From: Oscillatoria princeps RMCB-10
GTDB lineage: Bacteria; Cyanobacteriota; Cyanobacteriia; Cyanobacteriales; Oscillatoriaceae
DNA length: 64,000 nucleotides
Assembly (NCBI GenBank): GCA_019359235.1
Contig: JAHHHT010000013.1
Location: forward strand, 62,001 to 126,000
Reading direction: 5' to 3'
Numbering within the stretch: the stretch's first letter is position 1; every line of letters starts with the position of its first letter. This document shows, one piece after another, positions 1-9,242 of this stretch. The notes below the pieces were generated by a model. It was not told where the DNA came from. It ran no database searches and worked only from the letters and a program-made list of their open reading frames with translations. Both the position numbers and the translations under genes were made by a program.

Positions 1-1
1 C

Positions 2-1768
2 ACCATCCGCCCCGAAACCACCATTTACGAAGCCCAGAGAATCTTATTGCGCTACGGGCACTCCGGCTTATCCGTTGTGGACGCCAGCGACAAGCTAGCC
101 GGCGTCATTTCCCGCCGCGATCTCGACATCGCCCTGCACCACGGCTTTTCCCACGCGCCGGTCAAAGGCTACATGACAAGCAACCTCAAAACCATCACCC
201 CCGACACCCCCCTGCCAGAAATTGAAGCCCTGATGGTAACATACGACATCGGGCGGCTGCCGGTGCTGGAAAACGGGCAGCTAGTGGGAATAGTCACCCG
301 CACCGACGTGCTGCGAGAATTGCACCAATTGAAGCTGCCCAAAGCGTGCCCTCCCTTGCGCAGCTGCCCAACCACCCCAACGCGCACATCCGTCAGCGAG
401 CAACTGCGCGATCGCATCGCGGACGTACTGTGGCAGCTGCTCGCCACCGCCGCTAAGCTCGCAGAAGAGCTGGGCTGCCAGCTGTATCTCGTCGGAGGAG
501 CCGTGCGCGATTTACTCCAGGCTAACCCCGATGAAGTGCGGGCGCTCAGCGACATTGACCTCGTAGTAGACGGCTATCACCCCTCAGAATTCCCCAAATC
601 CCCAAATCCCGGCATGCCAAATTCCGGGAGTGCCGGTGTGGAGCTCGCCAAAGCTTTGCAAAAACTCTACCCCGGTGCCCGCTTGGACGTTCACGGGCAA
701 TTTCAAACCGCCGCCCTGCTGTGGCACAAAGATCCCGTACTGGACTCGCTGTGGGTGGATATCGCCACCGCCAGAACCGAATTCTATCCTTACCCAGCCG
801 CCAACCCGGAAGTCGAGGCATCCTCGATTCGGCAGGATCTCTACCGGCGCGATTTTACGATAAACGCCCTAGCGGTGCGCCTGAGTGAACCCCGCGCTGG
901 CGAACTGCTGGATTTTTTTGGCGGGTTGCTGGATTTGCGCTCGCGCCAGATTCGCGTTTTGCACGCCAACAGTTTTATTGAAGATCCGACGCGGATTTAC
1001 CGCGCCGTGCGGTTTGCGGTGCGTCTCGGATTTGACATCGATCCGCAGACAGAAGGGTATATCCGCCACGCGATAGAAAGTGGGATTTATGACCGCACTC
1101 AAGGGCATTTGAACCGCATGCCGGCGCTGGAAACCAGGCTGAAAACTGAGCTGAAATACATTTTGCAGGCGGCGTACTGGAAGCCGGCGCTGCAGGTGCT
1201 GGACGATTTGGGGGCGCTCAAGTGCATCCACCCGACGCTGCAGCTGGATCAGCGGCTGTGGGAACAGCTATGTCTGGCAGACCGCTGTTTGCGGCGCTAT
1301 GATGCAGGGGAGAGCCTGCACCACTGGCAAATTCGGCTGGAAGTGCTGATTGGTTATTTGGCGGCGGAATATCGCGAGCCGGTGGCGAAAAACCTGCAGC
1401 TGTCAGAGGACAGTATCCAGCGACTGCGGGATTTGGCTGCAGCAGAAGCTGAGGTGATGGAGTGTTTGCCGAAATGCGCCCGCCCGAGTGAAATTGTGCG
1501 CCTGCTGCGCCGGTATGAGCTGCCAACTTTGATTTTGATTGCGGTGGGCTGTCCGAGGGCAGTGCGCCGGCTAATTTGGCAGTATATCACCAACTGGTCG
1601 CGGGTTCAGCCGCCGCTGAATGGCCATGACTTGAAGGCGCTGGGGTACAAACCGGGGCGCGATTTCAAGCGCATCCTGGATGAGTTGCTGGCGGGGGCGC
1701 TGGATGGGGCGATTGCCGGCAAAGAGGATGCCCAGCGCTTTTTGGCAGAGCGTTTTCCCCGCCACTAG
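2..1768 (+). CDS. CBS-domain poly(A) polymerase / tRNA nucleotidyltransferase family protein, 5' end missing
   Basis: The reading frame is open to the left edge, so the gene starts outside the window; only the last ~588 codons are seen. The fragment begins inside a CBS domain and contains a second CBS repeat (to about residue 110). A class II nucleotidyltransferase domain follows, with the nucleotide-binding motif LVGGAVRDLL, the metal-binding SDIDLVVDG, then RRDFTINALAV and the RNA-binding-domain entry RIYRAVRFAVRLGF. By family it should add CCA or A residues to RNA 3' ends in the cytoplasm. Cyanobacterial relatives of this layout usually carry an N-terminal DHH phosphoesterase domain, which would lie upstream here; that is an inference. 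It ends at a TAG codon, followed at once by a GGGGCAT-type repeat. Confidence 0.88.
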   Translation, partial: TIRPETTIYEAQRILLRYGHSGLSVVDASDKLAGVISRRDLDIALHHGFSHAPVKGYMTSNLKTITPDTPLPEIEALMVTYDIGRLPVLENGQLVGIVTRTDVLRELHQLKLPKACPPLRSCPTTPTRTSVSEQLRDRIADVLWQLLATAAKLAEELGCQLYLVGGAVRDLLQANPDEVRALSDIDLVVDGYHPSEFPKSPNPGMPNSGSAGVELAKALQKLYPGARLDVHGQFQTAALLWHKDPVLDSLWVDIATARTEFYPYPAANPEVEASSIRQDLYRRDFTINALAVRLSEPRAGELLDFFGGLLDLRSRQIRVLHANSFIEDPTRIYRAVRFAVRLGFDIDPQTEGYIRHAIESGIYDRTQGHLNRMPALETRLKTELKYILQAAYWKPALQVLDDLGALKCIHPTLQLDQRLWEQLCLADRCLRRYDAGESLHHWQIRLEVLIGYLAAEYREPVAKNLQLSEDSIQRLRDLAAAEAEVMECLPKCARPSEIVRLLRRYELPTLILIAVGCPRAVRRLIWQYITNWSRVQPPLNGHDLKALGYKPGRDFKRILDELLAGALDGAIAGKEDAQRFLAERFPRH

Positions 1769-1780
1769 CGCCATTTTAAT

Positions 1781-1820
1781 GGGCATGGGGCATGGGGCAT
1801 CATCGCATTGGGCATCGGGC
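1781..1820. repeat. STRR heptanucleotide repeat (GGGGCAT type)
   Basis: Consecutive GGGCATG/GGGGCAT units directly after the nucleotidyltransferase stop codon. The same unit recurs at 55980-56063 and inside two histidine kinase genes. Confidence 0.8.
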
Positions 1821-1884
1821 CCCTTGCCAAATGCCAAATAATCAATTTTCAATTACAGCCCAAAATATCAAACAAAAAATCTCT

Positions 1885-2925
1885 ATGAAATTGCGCACCT
1901 TAGTTTGTTCCCTCGCTGTGTTTTTAGTTAGTTTAATGGTTGCGGTCAGCTGCACGCCATCTCAGCGCCCGACTGCAAATACTTCTCCCGCTACCCCTCA
2001 CTCAACCACCCCCATCCGGCTGGGCTTTAGTAATTGGCCGAGTTATCTTAATTGGCAAGTCGCTCAAGAGAAAGAAATCTTTGCCGATCGCCAAGTCGAT
2101 GTCGATCTAAAGTTCTATGACTATGAAAAGTCCGTTCAAGTTATGGCCCAAGGTCAGCTGGATGCTAACGTTCAAACTTTAAGTGACAGCCTGACCTCAA
2201 TCGCCAATGGCTCGCAGCCAGATCAGGTCATTGTTTTGGCAACTGACGCCTCAAATGGAGGGGACGCAATTATTGTCCGCAAAGGGATTAATAAGATTGC
2301 CGACCTGAAAGGGAAAACAGTCGCCACTCAACTGGGTGCCATCGACCACTTTCTCCTGTTGCTAGGGCTGAAGAAAGCCGGTCTTAAACAAACGGATATC
2401 CAGCTTAAAAATCTAGACCCGAGGGCGACAGTAGCAGCTTTTGTAGAAGGACAGGTGGATGCGGTGGGGCTTTATCTCCCTTACACGAAGGAGGCTCTCA
2501 AACTTCCGGGAAGCAAGGTGCTATTTAGTTCCAAAGACTTCCCAACAGCCATTCCCTCTCACTTAGTCGTGGATCGCAAGCTGATTGAAGAAAGGCCACA
2601 AGATGTCCAAGCTCTTGTCAATACTTGGTTTGACACATTAGAGTTAATCCGCAATAATCCAGAAAAGTCATACAAGATTATGGCTGACTACATTGGGGTG
2701 TCGGTTGAAGAATTCAAAGCCTACGAGCGCGAGATAAAATTTTTTAGTCCCGCAGAGAACTTGAAAGCCTTTCAACCGGGTTCTGGCATGACATCTCTGC
2801 CCTATGCTGCTCAAGAAATCAGCAATTTCTTATTGGCCAATGGAATCATTAAAAAACAGCCCGATCTGAGCCAGCTGTTTGACGACCGATTTATCAAAGC
2901 CTACGCGGCTTCTTTAAAAGGATAA
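1885..2925 (+). CDS. NMT1/SsuA-type ABC transporter substrate-binding lipoprotein
   Basis: A 346-residue protein from the ATG at 1885; an upstream in-frame extension would be encoded by repeat DNA and lacks a signal sequence, so I reject it. The N-terminus is a signal peptide (MKLRTLVCSLAVFLVSLMV) ending in a cysteine (VAVSC) that fits lipidation, though the lipobox is not perfect. The mature part reads as a type II periplasmic-binding fold of the NMT1/nitrate/sulfonate/taurine class: IRLGFSNWPSYLNWQVA, then GDAIIVRKG and DLKGKTVATQLG. No permease or ATPase gene is adjacent. Three chemoreceptor genes follow on the same strand, so it may feed a transporter encoded elsewhere or deliver a ligand to a receptor; the latter is inference. 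Confidence 0.82.
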   Translation: MKLRTLVCSLAVFLVSLMVAVSCTPSQRPTANTSPATPHSTTPIRLGFSNWPSYLNWQVAQEKEIFADRQVDVDLKFYDYEKSVQVMAQGQLDANVQTLSDSLTSIANGSQPDQVIVLATDASNGGDAIIVRKGINKIADLKGKTVATQLGAIDHFLLLLGLKKAGLKQTDIQLKNLDPRATVAAFVEGQVDAVGLYLPYTKEALKLPGSKVLFSSKDFPTAIPSHLVVDRKLIEERPQDVQALVNTWFDTLELIRNNPEKSYKIMADYIGVSVEEFKAYEREIKFFSPAENLKAFQPGSGMTSLPYAAQEISNFLLANGIIKKQPDLSQLFDDRFIKAYAASLKG

Positions 2926-3060
2926 ATCAAACCGTTATAATGGCTAGTGCCACCTGCTAAGGGTGAGGAGTCATTCGATAAAAAAATCGCCGGCTCGCTG
3001 ATTCGCCCTCCTGGTTCCTTGTTTATCTGCTTAGCTAGTGTTTAGAAAGAGAGGATAACC

Positions 3061-4659
3061 GTGAATTGGTTCAGATTTAGATTTAAAGACATGGGGTTGC
3101 AGACAAAGATGCTCGCTGCCTTCCTGCTCATGGGAGTGATTGTTTTTGTCGTGGGCTGGATAGGGGAAAGCGGCGCTACCCAACTCTCGCGTCATTTTAG
3201 TGAGATAAGTGATGTGAGGTTGCCAAGTATTATGGCGCTCCAGACAATAGATTATGGAATGAGGGATATTCAGGTGAGTGAGCTAGCCCTCCTCAATACC
3301 AGATTGAGCGACGCGATAAGACAGGAGCAGCTCGCGAGGTTCGCTTTGGCGTTGAAGGAGATTGAGGCGGGGTATAACAAATACAACCAGCTGCCCCGCA
3401 CCCAGAGGGAAGATAAACTGTGGGGGCAATTTATTTCCAAGCGGGAGCGGTGGCAGCAAGAGCATGATAATTTTATGCGCCTCTATCAACAATTTCAGCA
3501 GTCAGGCACTTTTTTCCCCGCGAAAATGCAGCTGGATCTGTGGAAGGCGGGAAAGGAAAAATCAGCCGAAATGGAAGCAGCAGAGCGTGCTGCTCTGCTG
3601 CTGGAACAAATGAACGTGCAGGTGTTTACGATTAACCGGCCCGCATTTAATTCCGCAGAATCCGTGCTGCAAAAACTGATATCAGAAAACGAGAAACTTG
3701 TCAGCGATGCGAAGGAGAAAGCGAATAGAAGTGTGCGGCAAACCCTGTTCTGGGTGTCGCTGGGCATGCTCGTCGGGCCGGTGACGGCGGCAATCTTGGG
3801 GGTCGTTTTGAGTCTGGCAATCGCCAAACCCCTGTCTCTTGCGATCCGGGGCACTGTCAGCAAGATTGTCAGCGTTTCTTCTGAGCTAGCCGCGACGGTG
3901 GAGCAGCAGGAGCGCATCAGCCACAATCAGGCGATTTCGGTGAACCAAACAACCGCCACCCTGGATGAATTGGGGGTGTCTTCCCAACAGTCCGCCGGGC
4001 AAGCGGAAGCCGCAGCAGCGGGCGCTAGGAAAGCCTTGACTTTGGCGCAGGAGGGCACTGAAATCGTCGGGCAAACCCTGGAAGGGATGGCGACTGTTAA
4101 TCAGAAAGTGGGGGCGATAGCTGAAAAAATAGTGCTGCTCAGCCAGCAGACGAGTCAAATCGGCAGCATCTCGAAGCTGGTGGGGGATTTGGCTGCGCAG
4201 ACTAATATGCTCGCCCTTAACGCTACAGTGGAGGCTGTCCGCGCCGGATCTCAGGGTAAGGGTTTCGGCGTTGTGGCGGCTGAGATTCGCAAGCTGGCTG
4301 ATGAAAGCCGCAATTCTGCCGAGAAGATTAGCGGTTTGGTGGCGGATATTCAGATGGCTATCAATTCCACGGTAGCGGTGACGGATGAGGGCATAAAAAC
4401 GGTTGAAGCTGGGGTGCGACTGGTGCGGAGAATGGCTTCCTCTTTTGCCGGCGTCTCTGAGGCAATTGGCAAGGTGGTGGCCAACAATCAGCAGATATCG
4501 CTGGCGGTGCGGCAGCAAGCTGTTGCTATCGCGCAAGTGGCGCAGGCGATGAACAGCATCAACACCGGCGCTCAACAAGCAGTCAGCGGCATTTCTCAAA
4601 CCAAACTCAGTACAGAGTTGCTGAGCGAAGTGGCGCGAAATCTCGGCTCTGTGGTGTAG
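3061..4659 (+). CDS. Methyl-accepting chemotaxis protein 1
   Basis: A 532-residue transmembrane chemoreceptor. A GTG start is chosen because GAGAGG lies just upstream. TM1 is around residues 17-36 (AFLLMGVIVFVVGW), followed by a ~190-residue alpha-helical sensor resembling four-helix-bundle MCP sensors, and TM2 around 223-250. There is hardly any room for a HAMP domain before the coiled-coil signalling domain. The hairpin tip reads [18 protein letters not shown] and then GFGVVAAEIRKLADES. Canonical tips have AAIEAARAGE, so the acidic residue and one alanine are changed here. It should pass signals to a CheA/CheW complex, but no such genes are in the window. It is followed by two paralogues. 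Confidence 0.93.
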   Translation: MNWFRFRFKDMGLQTKMLAAFLLMGVIVFVVGWIGESGATQLSRHFSEISDVRLPSIMALQTIDYGMRDIQVSELALLNTRLSDAIRQEQLARFALALKEIEAGYNKYNQLPRTQREDKLWGQFISKRERWQQEHDNFMRLYQQFQQSGTFFPAKMQLDLWKAGKEKSAEMEAAERAALLLEQMNVQVFTINRPAFNSAESVLQKLISENEKLVSDAKEKANRSVRQTLFWVSLGMLVGPVTAAILGVVLSLAIAKPLSLAIRGTVSKIVSVSSELAATVEQQERISHNQAISVNQTTATLDELGVSSQQSAGQAEAAAAGARKALTLAQEGTEIVGQTLEGMATVNQKVGAIAEKIVLLSQQTSQIGSISKLVGDLAAQTNMLALNATVEAVRAGSQGKGFGVVAAEIRKLADESRNSAEKISGLVADIQMAINSTVAVTDEGIKTVEAGVRLVRRMASSFAGVSEAIGKVVANNQQISLAVRQQAVAIAQVAQAMNSINTGAQQAVSGISQTKLSTELLSEVARNLGSVV

Positions 4660-4918
4660 TGGGGGCCGGTTTACCCTCAATCTGTGATAGGCTTTCCTTG
4701 TTGGCACCGGCTCTGCTGGCGCTGGCGTTGCGGCGGTTGAGCCACTTTGTGCCGGCTCGGAAGCCCTTGCTGCCTGAACACTTCCCCCGTGCCAGGTGTT
4801 GCCTCCTTAAGTGCCGGCTTTTCCGTATATGGATGTTCCCCCCTGCCCTTAAAAATTGTTATCTTTCTTCTTGAAAGATTAATGAGCTTGTCAGTCAGCA
4901 ACAGTCAGGAGAAATACT

Positions 4919-6493
4919 TTGGTTCGCACAATCAACTTAAAAACAAAGCTGAACGGCGCATTCCTAATCATGGGCGTGATAGTGCTAGCTGTTGCCTTGG
5001 CCGGCTGGAGTGGAAATTCTCGGCTGACTCAGCACATCAGCACACTCACGAATAATACCCTGCCCAGCGTCATCGGATTGTGGAAAATCAGTGACGGGCA
5101 CAGCCAAATCCAGTCAGCAGAGCTGACGATACTCAATCCCAGAACGAAGCCAGAGATCAGGGAGGCTCAATTTAGCCACATCGAGAAGGCTTGGGAGCAG
5201 ATCGAAGCCGGATTTAAAGAATATCAAGCACCCGCTCGTAACGAGTCAGAAAATAAACGCTACCAGAGATTTATTCAGGACTGGGAAACCTGGAAGCAAG
5301 CTCATGAAGAATTCGTGCAAATGTATAAATACTTTCAGAAATTTGGCATCCCCAGACCTATAACAAGACAGGCTGAGTTGCTGCGGCTCGGACTGGGAAA
5401 TTCACCAGAAATGGCAGCAACCAAAGCGGCTTCCGCTCTGCTCGACAAGATTAACAATCAAAGTTTTGATAAAAAAAATCCGGCGTTTATAGCAGCAAAT
5501 GCTTCACTCCAAGAACTCCTGGCTGTGAAGGGGCAAATTGCATTGGCAGCTAAGCAAGCAACCGATAGGGATGTGGTTAACACCGGCTTCTGGGTTTTCC
5601 TGGGGGTAATAATTGGGCCTCTCACCGCTCTGATTTTTGGGATTTTCTTGACCAATGCCTTGATTGAGCCGCTCCAGGGAGTTGTGAATATTATCGCTAA
5701 CTCTTCTGCGCAAATCGCTGCGGCAATAGAGGAACAAGAAGGCATCGCCTCTGAGCAGGCAGCTTCCTGTGTTCAGTGTACGGCAGCGATGCGCGAGTTG
5801 GGGGCTTCTTCAAAGGTTGCCGCAGAGCAAGCGTCAGTGCTAGCCGCCGGCACAATGCGAGCACTGACGCTTACGGAGGAAGGAAATAAAGCGGTGGGGC
5901 GGACTTTGGAGGGGATGGCGGCGCTGCAGCAAAAAGTCGGCGCGATTGCGGAATCGATCCGGCGATTGAGTCAGCAAGCCGGTCAAATCGGCAACATTTC
6001 TGTTACGGTGAGCGCTCTCGCCAACCAGACGAATATGCTAGCCTTAAACGCAGCGGTGGAAGCTGTCCGAGCAGGCGATCACGGCAGGGGGTTTGCTGTC
6101 GTCGCTTCTGAGATTCGCAAATTGGCCGATCAGAGCAAGAAATCTGCTGATAAGATTAACGATATCGTAGCCGAGATCCAGCGGGCGGTTGATTTAACAG
6201 TGAGGGTTACGAATGAGGGGAATTTAACTGTGGCGGAAGGAGTTAAAATCGCTCGGGAAACCGCAGAAGCTTTTACAGGCGTGGCGGCGGCGATCGACCG
6301 GGTGGTTGCCAGCAACAAAGAAATTGCCCTCACTGCCAAGCAGCAAGCTGTGTCCATTCAGCAGGTGCTCGCGGCTATGAATTATATCAGCACCGGCGCT
6401 CAACAAGCTGCCGGTGGTATCACTCAAACCAAGCAGGGCACCCAAAAGCTTAACCAAGCCGCCCTGAATCTTAAGCTGCTGGGTATTGGGTAG
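4919..6493 (+). CDS. Methyl-accepting chemotaxis protein 2
   Basis: A 524-residue paralogue of the receptor before it. The start is a TTG preceded at six bases by AGGAGA (4907-4912); no ATG fits as well. TM1 is near residues 12-30, a helical sensor follows, and TM2 ([19 protein letters not shown]) is near 222-242. The signalling domain again follows almost directly, with hairpin tip [18 protein letters not shown]. Sensor domains of receptors 1 and 2 share the pattern LPSVIxLxxIxxG near the start and are similar in length, suggesting duplication followed by ligand divergence. The 259-bp gap before it holds nothing I recognise. Confidence 0.93.
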   Translation: MVRTINLKTKLNGAFLIMGVIVLAVALAGWSGNSRLTQHISTLTNNTLPSVIGLWKISDGHSQIQSAELTILNPRTKPEIREAQFSHIEKAWEQIEAGFKEYQAPARNESENKRYQRFIQDWETWKQAHEEFVQMYKYFQKFGIPRPITRQAELLRLGLGNSPEMAATKAASALLDKINNQSFDKKNPAFIAANASLQELLAVKGQIALAAKQATDRDVVNTGFWVFLGVIIGPLTALIFGIFLTNALIEPLQGVVNIIANSSAQIAAAIEEQEGIASEQAASCVQCTAAMRELGASSKVAAEQASVLAAGTMRALTLTEEGNKAVGRTLEGMAALQQKVGAIAESIRRLSQQAGQIGNISVTVSALANQTNMLALNAAVEAVRAGDHGRGFAVVASEIRKLADQSKKSADKINDIVAEIQRAVDLTVRVTNEGNLTVAEGVKIARETAEAFTGVAAAIDRVVASNKEIALTAKQQAVSIQQVLAAMNYISTGAQQAAGGITQTKQGTQKLNQAALNLKLLGIG

Positions 6494-7036
6494 GGGCGCG
6501 AATTCGGGAACACTTAACATTGAACATTTAATGCAGTGCGATTGGCGCAGGCGCACCGGCGCTGCCCTTGCTTCACCGGCTCTCGAGAAAGCGCCGGTGC
6601 CCCAGCAAAACTGGCAGAACATTGCCACAAGAGGTGAGCCTAGCTGGCTTGGATTTCCAGGCATGGAAACAGTATAAATAACTACTTTGCTTAAATTATT
6701 GAAGTGTTTTAAGATTATTTATCGGTCTTGCCCGGGCGGTCTGTCTGACAGGCGACCGCCAGTTCCCCCCCAGCTGACACCGTGTTTTTATGGGTTCCGG
6801 TAGCGCAGAACTCTCTCCTTCCCGGGCAGTGGCCTGCGAAGGCTTTTAGGAGGTAAGAGCCTCCAGTCCGGGAGAGAATTGCATCCCCCTGGTTTCCAGG
6901 GGAACAACAGGCAGCAGCCGGCGTCAGTCGTTCCCAACTTCCAGACAAGGAACTCTAAAAATTATTTAGATCACAAAACGTCTTTTTTGTCAACCCCCTT
7001 TTAAAAACCAGATTGGATGTGAAGGAGAAAACCTCT
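6494..7036 (+). promoter_or_regulatory. Long intergenic leader with nested hairpins before chemoreceptor 3
   Basis: This 543-bp gap has no gene. Its second half can fold strongly. A hairpin at about 6736-6760 pairs GGCGGT with ACCGCC and CTGTC with GACAG. A multibranch element at about 6811-6876 closes with CTCTC..CCCGG against CCGGGAGAG and encloses GCC/GGC and GGAGG/CCTCC hairpins. A further hairpin at about 6884-6903 pairs CCCCTGG with CCAGGGG. Together they look like a structured 5' leader of the receptor gene at 7037 or an independent small RNA. I could not match it to a riboswitch class. Confidence 0.4.
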
Positions 7037-8467
7037 ATGTTGGCTAAATTTAAACTGAAAACCCGCTTGCTGATTGGGTATGTAATTCCTGTTACTGTTT
7101 CCGTGAGCTTGACGGCTATGGTTTCCTCAAGCGCTAATAAAATATTTGAGGTACTTCAAGAAGTCGAGCGGGTGCAGCAGGCCATTATAACAACCGATAA
7201 TATGGCGCTAGCCGCACACGGGATGATAGCGACTGCGCGGGGCTATGTGATTAACAAGGATGAGATTTACATCAGCCAGTATCAGGATTATTTTAAATCG
7301 TTTATAGAGGCTGCCGGTGCCGCAAAACATGTTATTAAAGACCCCCAGCAGCAACAGCGTTTCCAAAGAATGGTTGAACTGGCCAAGGAATACGACCAGT
7401 TCGCTAAAGAAATGATCCGCTTGAAACGTCAGGCCAATCAAGCCCAGACGGTGGCTTTCTTTTCGACGGGGAAAGGCACAAAAACGGCGGATGAATTTAT
7501 GGAACTGAATCAGGCTTTTAACACAGCGGAGATAGAAACGCTTAAAAAACAAAATGAGCAAGCAAAGGAGGCTTTGCGCTCTGTTCTATTGGCCCTGGCG
7601 GTGGGTTCGGTATTCATTGTGGTGATTGCTGTTATTGTAGCCTTGACGATCTCCGCCGGCGTGGCTGAGACGATCAATCAGGCCACCAGTACGATCGCCA
7701 CTTCTTCTGGCCAGATCGCGGCGACCGTGGAGGAGCAGGAGCGGGTGGCCACACAGCAGGCGGCTTCGGTGAACCAAACCACCACCACGATGGATGAGTT
7801 GGGGGCGTCATCCAGGCAAGCCGCCGGGCAAGCCGAAGCCGCAGCTGCCGGTGCCCTTCACGTCTTAATGCTCGTGGACGGAAGCGCCGAGTATCTGGAA
7901 AACGGAAGCTCTCGGAAGCACCAAACTCTGCGAGGGAAGTCCAGCCTCAGAGACAACGTAGAGGCAATTGCCCGGGAGATTGGCCGGTTGAGCCAGCAAA
8001 CCGGCCAGATCGGCAATATCTCCAATGTGGTCAGTGAGTTGGCCAGCCAGACGAATATGCTAGCGCTGAACGCAGCGGTGGAAGCCGTGCGAGCCGGTGA
8101 GAATGGCAAGGGGTTTGCCGTTGTGGCGTCTGAGATTCGCAAGCTCGCCGACCGGAGCAAGAAATCAGCCCTGGATATTAACGCCTTGGTGGCTGATATC
8201 CAGGCTGCTGTCAGCACAACGGTGATGGTGACGGAGGAGGGGAAAAAATCCCTTGACAGTGTTGTTGACGCCGTAAACGAGATTGTGGTGAACAATCAGC
8301 AAATCTCGCTTACTGCCCAGCAGCAAGCTGTTGCCATCCAGCAGGTGGTAGAAGCGATGAATGCCATCAATATCGGCGCGAAACAAACGGCAAGCAGCAT
8401 CAGTCAAACCCGGGCCGGCACCCAAAACCTGAACGAAGCCGCCCAGAACCTAAAGGCAGTAGTGTAG
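7037..8467 (+). CDS. Methyl-accepting chemotaxis protein 3 (CHASE3-like sensor)
   Basis: A 476-residue receptor. The ATG at 7037 has AAGGAG nine bases upstream; a TTG eight codons earlier is less likely. TM1 spans about residues 12-31. The sensor contains [21 protein letters not shown], which resembles the CHASE3 extracellular domain (ARGYLLTG type), so it differs from receptors 1 and 2. TM2 ([20 protein letters not shown]) is followed directly by the signalling helices. Hairpin tip: [18 protein letters not shown]. Between the sensor-proximal helices and the tip it has a stretch ([18 protein letters not shown]) about one heptad longer than its paralogues, which should keep coiled-coil register. 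A structured leader precedes it. Confidence 0.92.
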   Translation: MLAKFKLKTRLLIGYVIPVTVSVSLTAMVSSSANKIFEVLQEVERVQQAIITTDNMALAAHGMIATARGYVINKDEIYISQYQDYFKSFIEAAGAAKHVIKDPQQQQRFQRMVELAKEYDQFAKEMIRLKRQANQAQTVAFFSTGKGTKTADEFMELNQAFNTAEIETLKKQNEQAKEALRSVLLALAVGSVFIVVIAVIVALTISAGVAETINQATSTIATSSGQIAATVEEQERVATQQAASVNQTTTTMDELGASSRQAAGQAEAAAAGALHVLMLVDGSAEYLENGSSRKHQTLRGKSSLRDNVEAIAREIGRLSQQTGQIGNISNVVSELASQTNMLALNAAVEAVRAGENGKGFAVVASEIRKLADRSKKSALDINALVADIQAAVSTTVMVTEEGKKSLDSVVDAVNEIVVNNQQISLTAQQQAVAIQQVVEAMNAINIGAKQTASSISQTRAGTQNLNEAAQNLKAVV

Positions 8468-8834
8468 CGGCGTCAGAATTGAGCCATTCAGGAGTCTGGA
8501 TGCCGGGGCTTGCAGAAGACCCCTTCTGTCTCCTGAATTGTTAAATTCTAGCAATTTTGGATTTTAGATTTTGGATGCCCGGATTTTAAACCCGCACATC
8601 ACAAGGTTTTCGTGGGGCAAAAAATACTATCTATCCCAACTTCTTTGGATGAAAACAAGGAAATTATCGCCTTCTCGCCGTAGGGGGCACCGCACGGAGA
8701 CTGCCCCCGGTTTCTTGCGGCTTCAGAAGAATACAAGACCGGCTCTCTAGGACTTGATGTCAGGAGAGGCGTATAGCAATTTGCCCGCGCACTCCCCACT
8801 CCAGCATAATATAACGAATCAAACGTAATAGATA
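8468..8834. other. Intergenic, no gene; TTTTGGATTTTAGATT repeats
   Basis: No convincing coding sequence. Around 8555-8597 there are direct copies of the ATTTTGGATTTTAGATTTTGGAT motif, which is dispersed through the window (10686-10728, 38150, 40935-40970, 49212-49248). Confidence 0.5.
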
Positions 8835-9020
8835 TTACTGGCCGAACTCCAACCGGGCTCGCTCAACTATATCGCCGGTAACAACTTCTAGCTCTTGTTC
8901 TCGAGCCAGCTGCTCAATGCGCTGCCGAGCCTGCGCCCGGACAAAATACGGAATATTCTTGAATTTCGCCTTGGCCTCAGGCGTCCATTGCAACTCGTCG
9001 GTGAAATCAGAATCGGGCAT
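8835..9020 (-). CDS. Small PCP-reductase (ChlB C-terminal-like) domain protein
   Basis: A 61-residue protein whose core, [19 protein letters not shown] followed by [26 protein letters not shown], matches the small helical domain found at the C-terminus of the ChlB/BchB subunit of dark-operative protochlorophyllide reductase and also as stand-alone cyanobacterial proteins. The stand-alone form has no catalytic residues of its own; a chlorophyll-related or photosystem-related role is suggested by family and by its place next to psbC. It lies 222 bp downstream of psbC, beyond that operon's terminator, so it probably has its own promoter. Confidence 0.75.
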   Translation of the reverse strand: MPDSDFTDELQWTPEAKAKFKNIPYFVRAQARQRIEQLAREQELEVVTGDIVERARLEFGQ

Positions 9021-9153
9021 GGCAAGAAGGATAGTGTTCGACGCTAAGGCTGAGTAAGGAGTGAGTGGGTGTTTCGGAAGAGGGGGAGATGGGGAGAAAC
9101 TTCAATCTTCACCCTTAAACTAGCTTATCACCGCTGACACGCACTTTTCTTGC

Positions 9154-9190
9154 GCAAAAAAGAAAGGCTCCTGGTTTGACACAGGAGCCT
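9154..9190 (-). terminator. Rho-independent terminator of psbC
   Basis: Read on the minus strand, AGGCTCCTG (9182-9190) pairs with CAGGAGCCT (9165-9173), a 9-bp stem with an 8-base loop, followed by TTTCTTTTTT (9155-9164). It lies ~53 bp past the psbC stop codon. Confidence 0.85.
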
Positions 9191-9242
9191 CAAGCAAGTC
9201 AGAAGTCAAAAGTCAGAAATAATTTATCAAACCCGCTTCCGA

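Noticed and set aside
3886-4707. 273-codon frame opposite chemoreceptor 1
   Set aside because: Antisense shadow; the sense strand encodes the conserved signalling domain.
6840-6880. RNase P RNA
   Set aside because: CTCCAGTCCGGGAG slightly resembles the GGAAAGTCCGGGCT core, but length and the remaining conserved elements do not fit.
6721-6960. Cobalamin riboswitch on the minus strand
   Set aside because: The reverse complement contains GGCCACTGCCCGGGAAGG, reminiscent of the cobalamin riboswitch core, but the other conserved boxes are missing and no vitamin B12 gene follows on that strand.
8599-8799. A 66-codon gene on the minus strand
   Set aside because: No recognisable motif or ribosome-binding site, in a repeat-containing gap.
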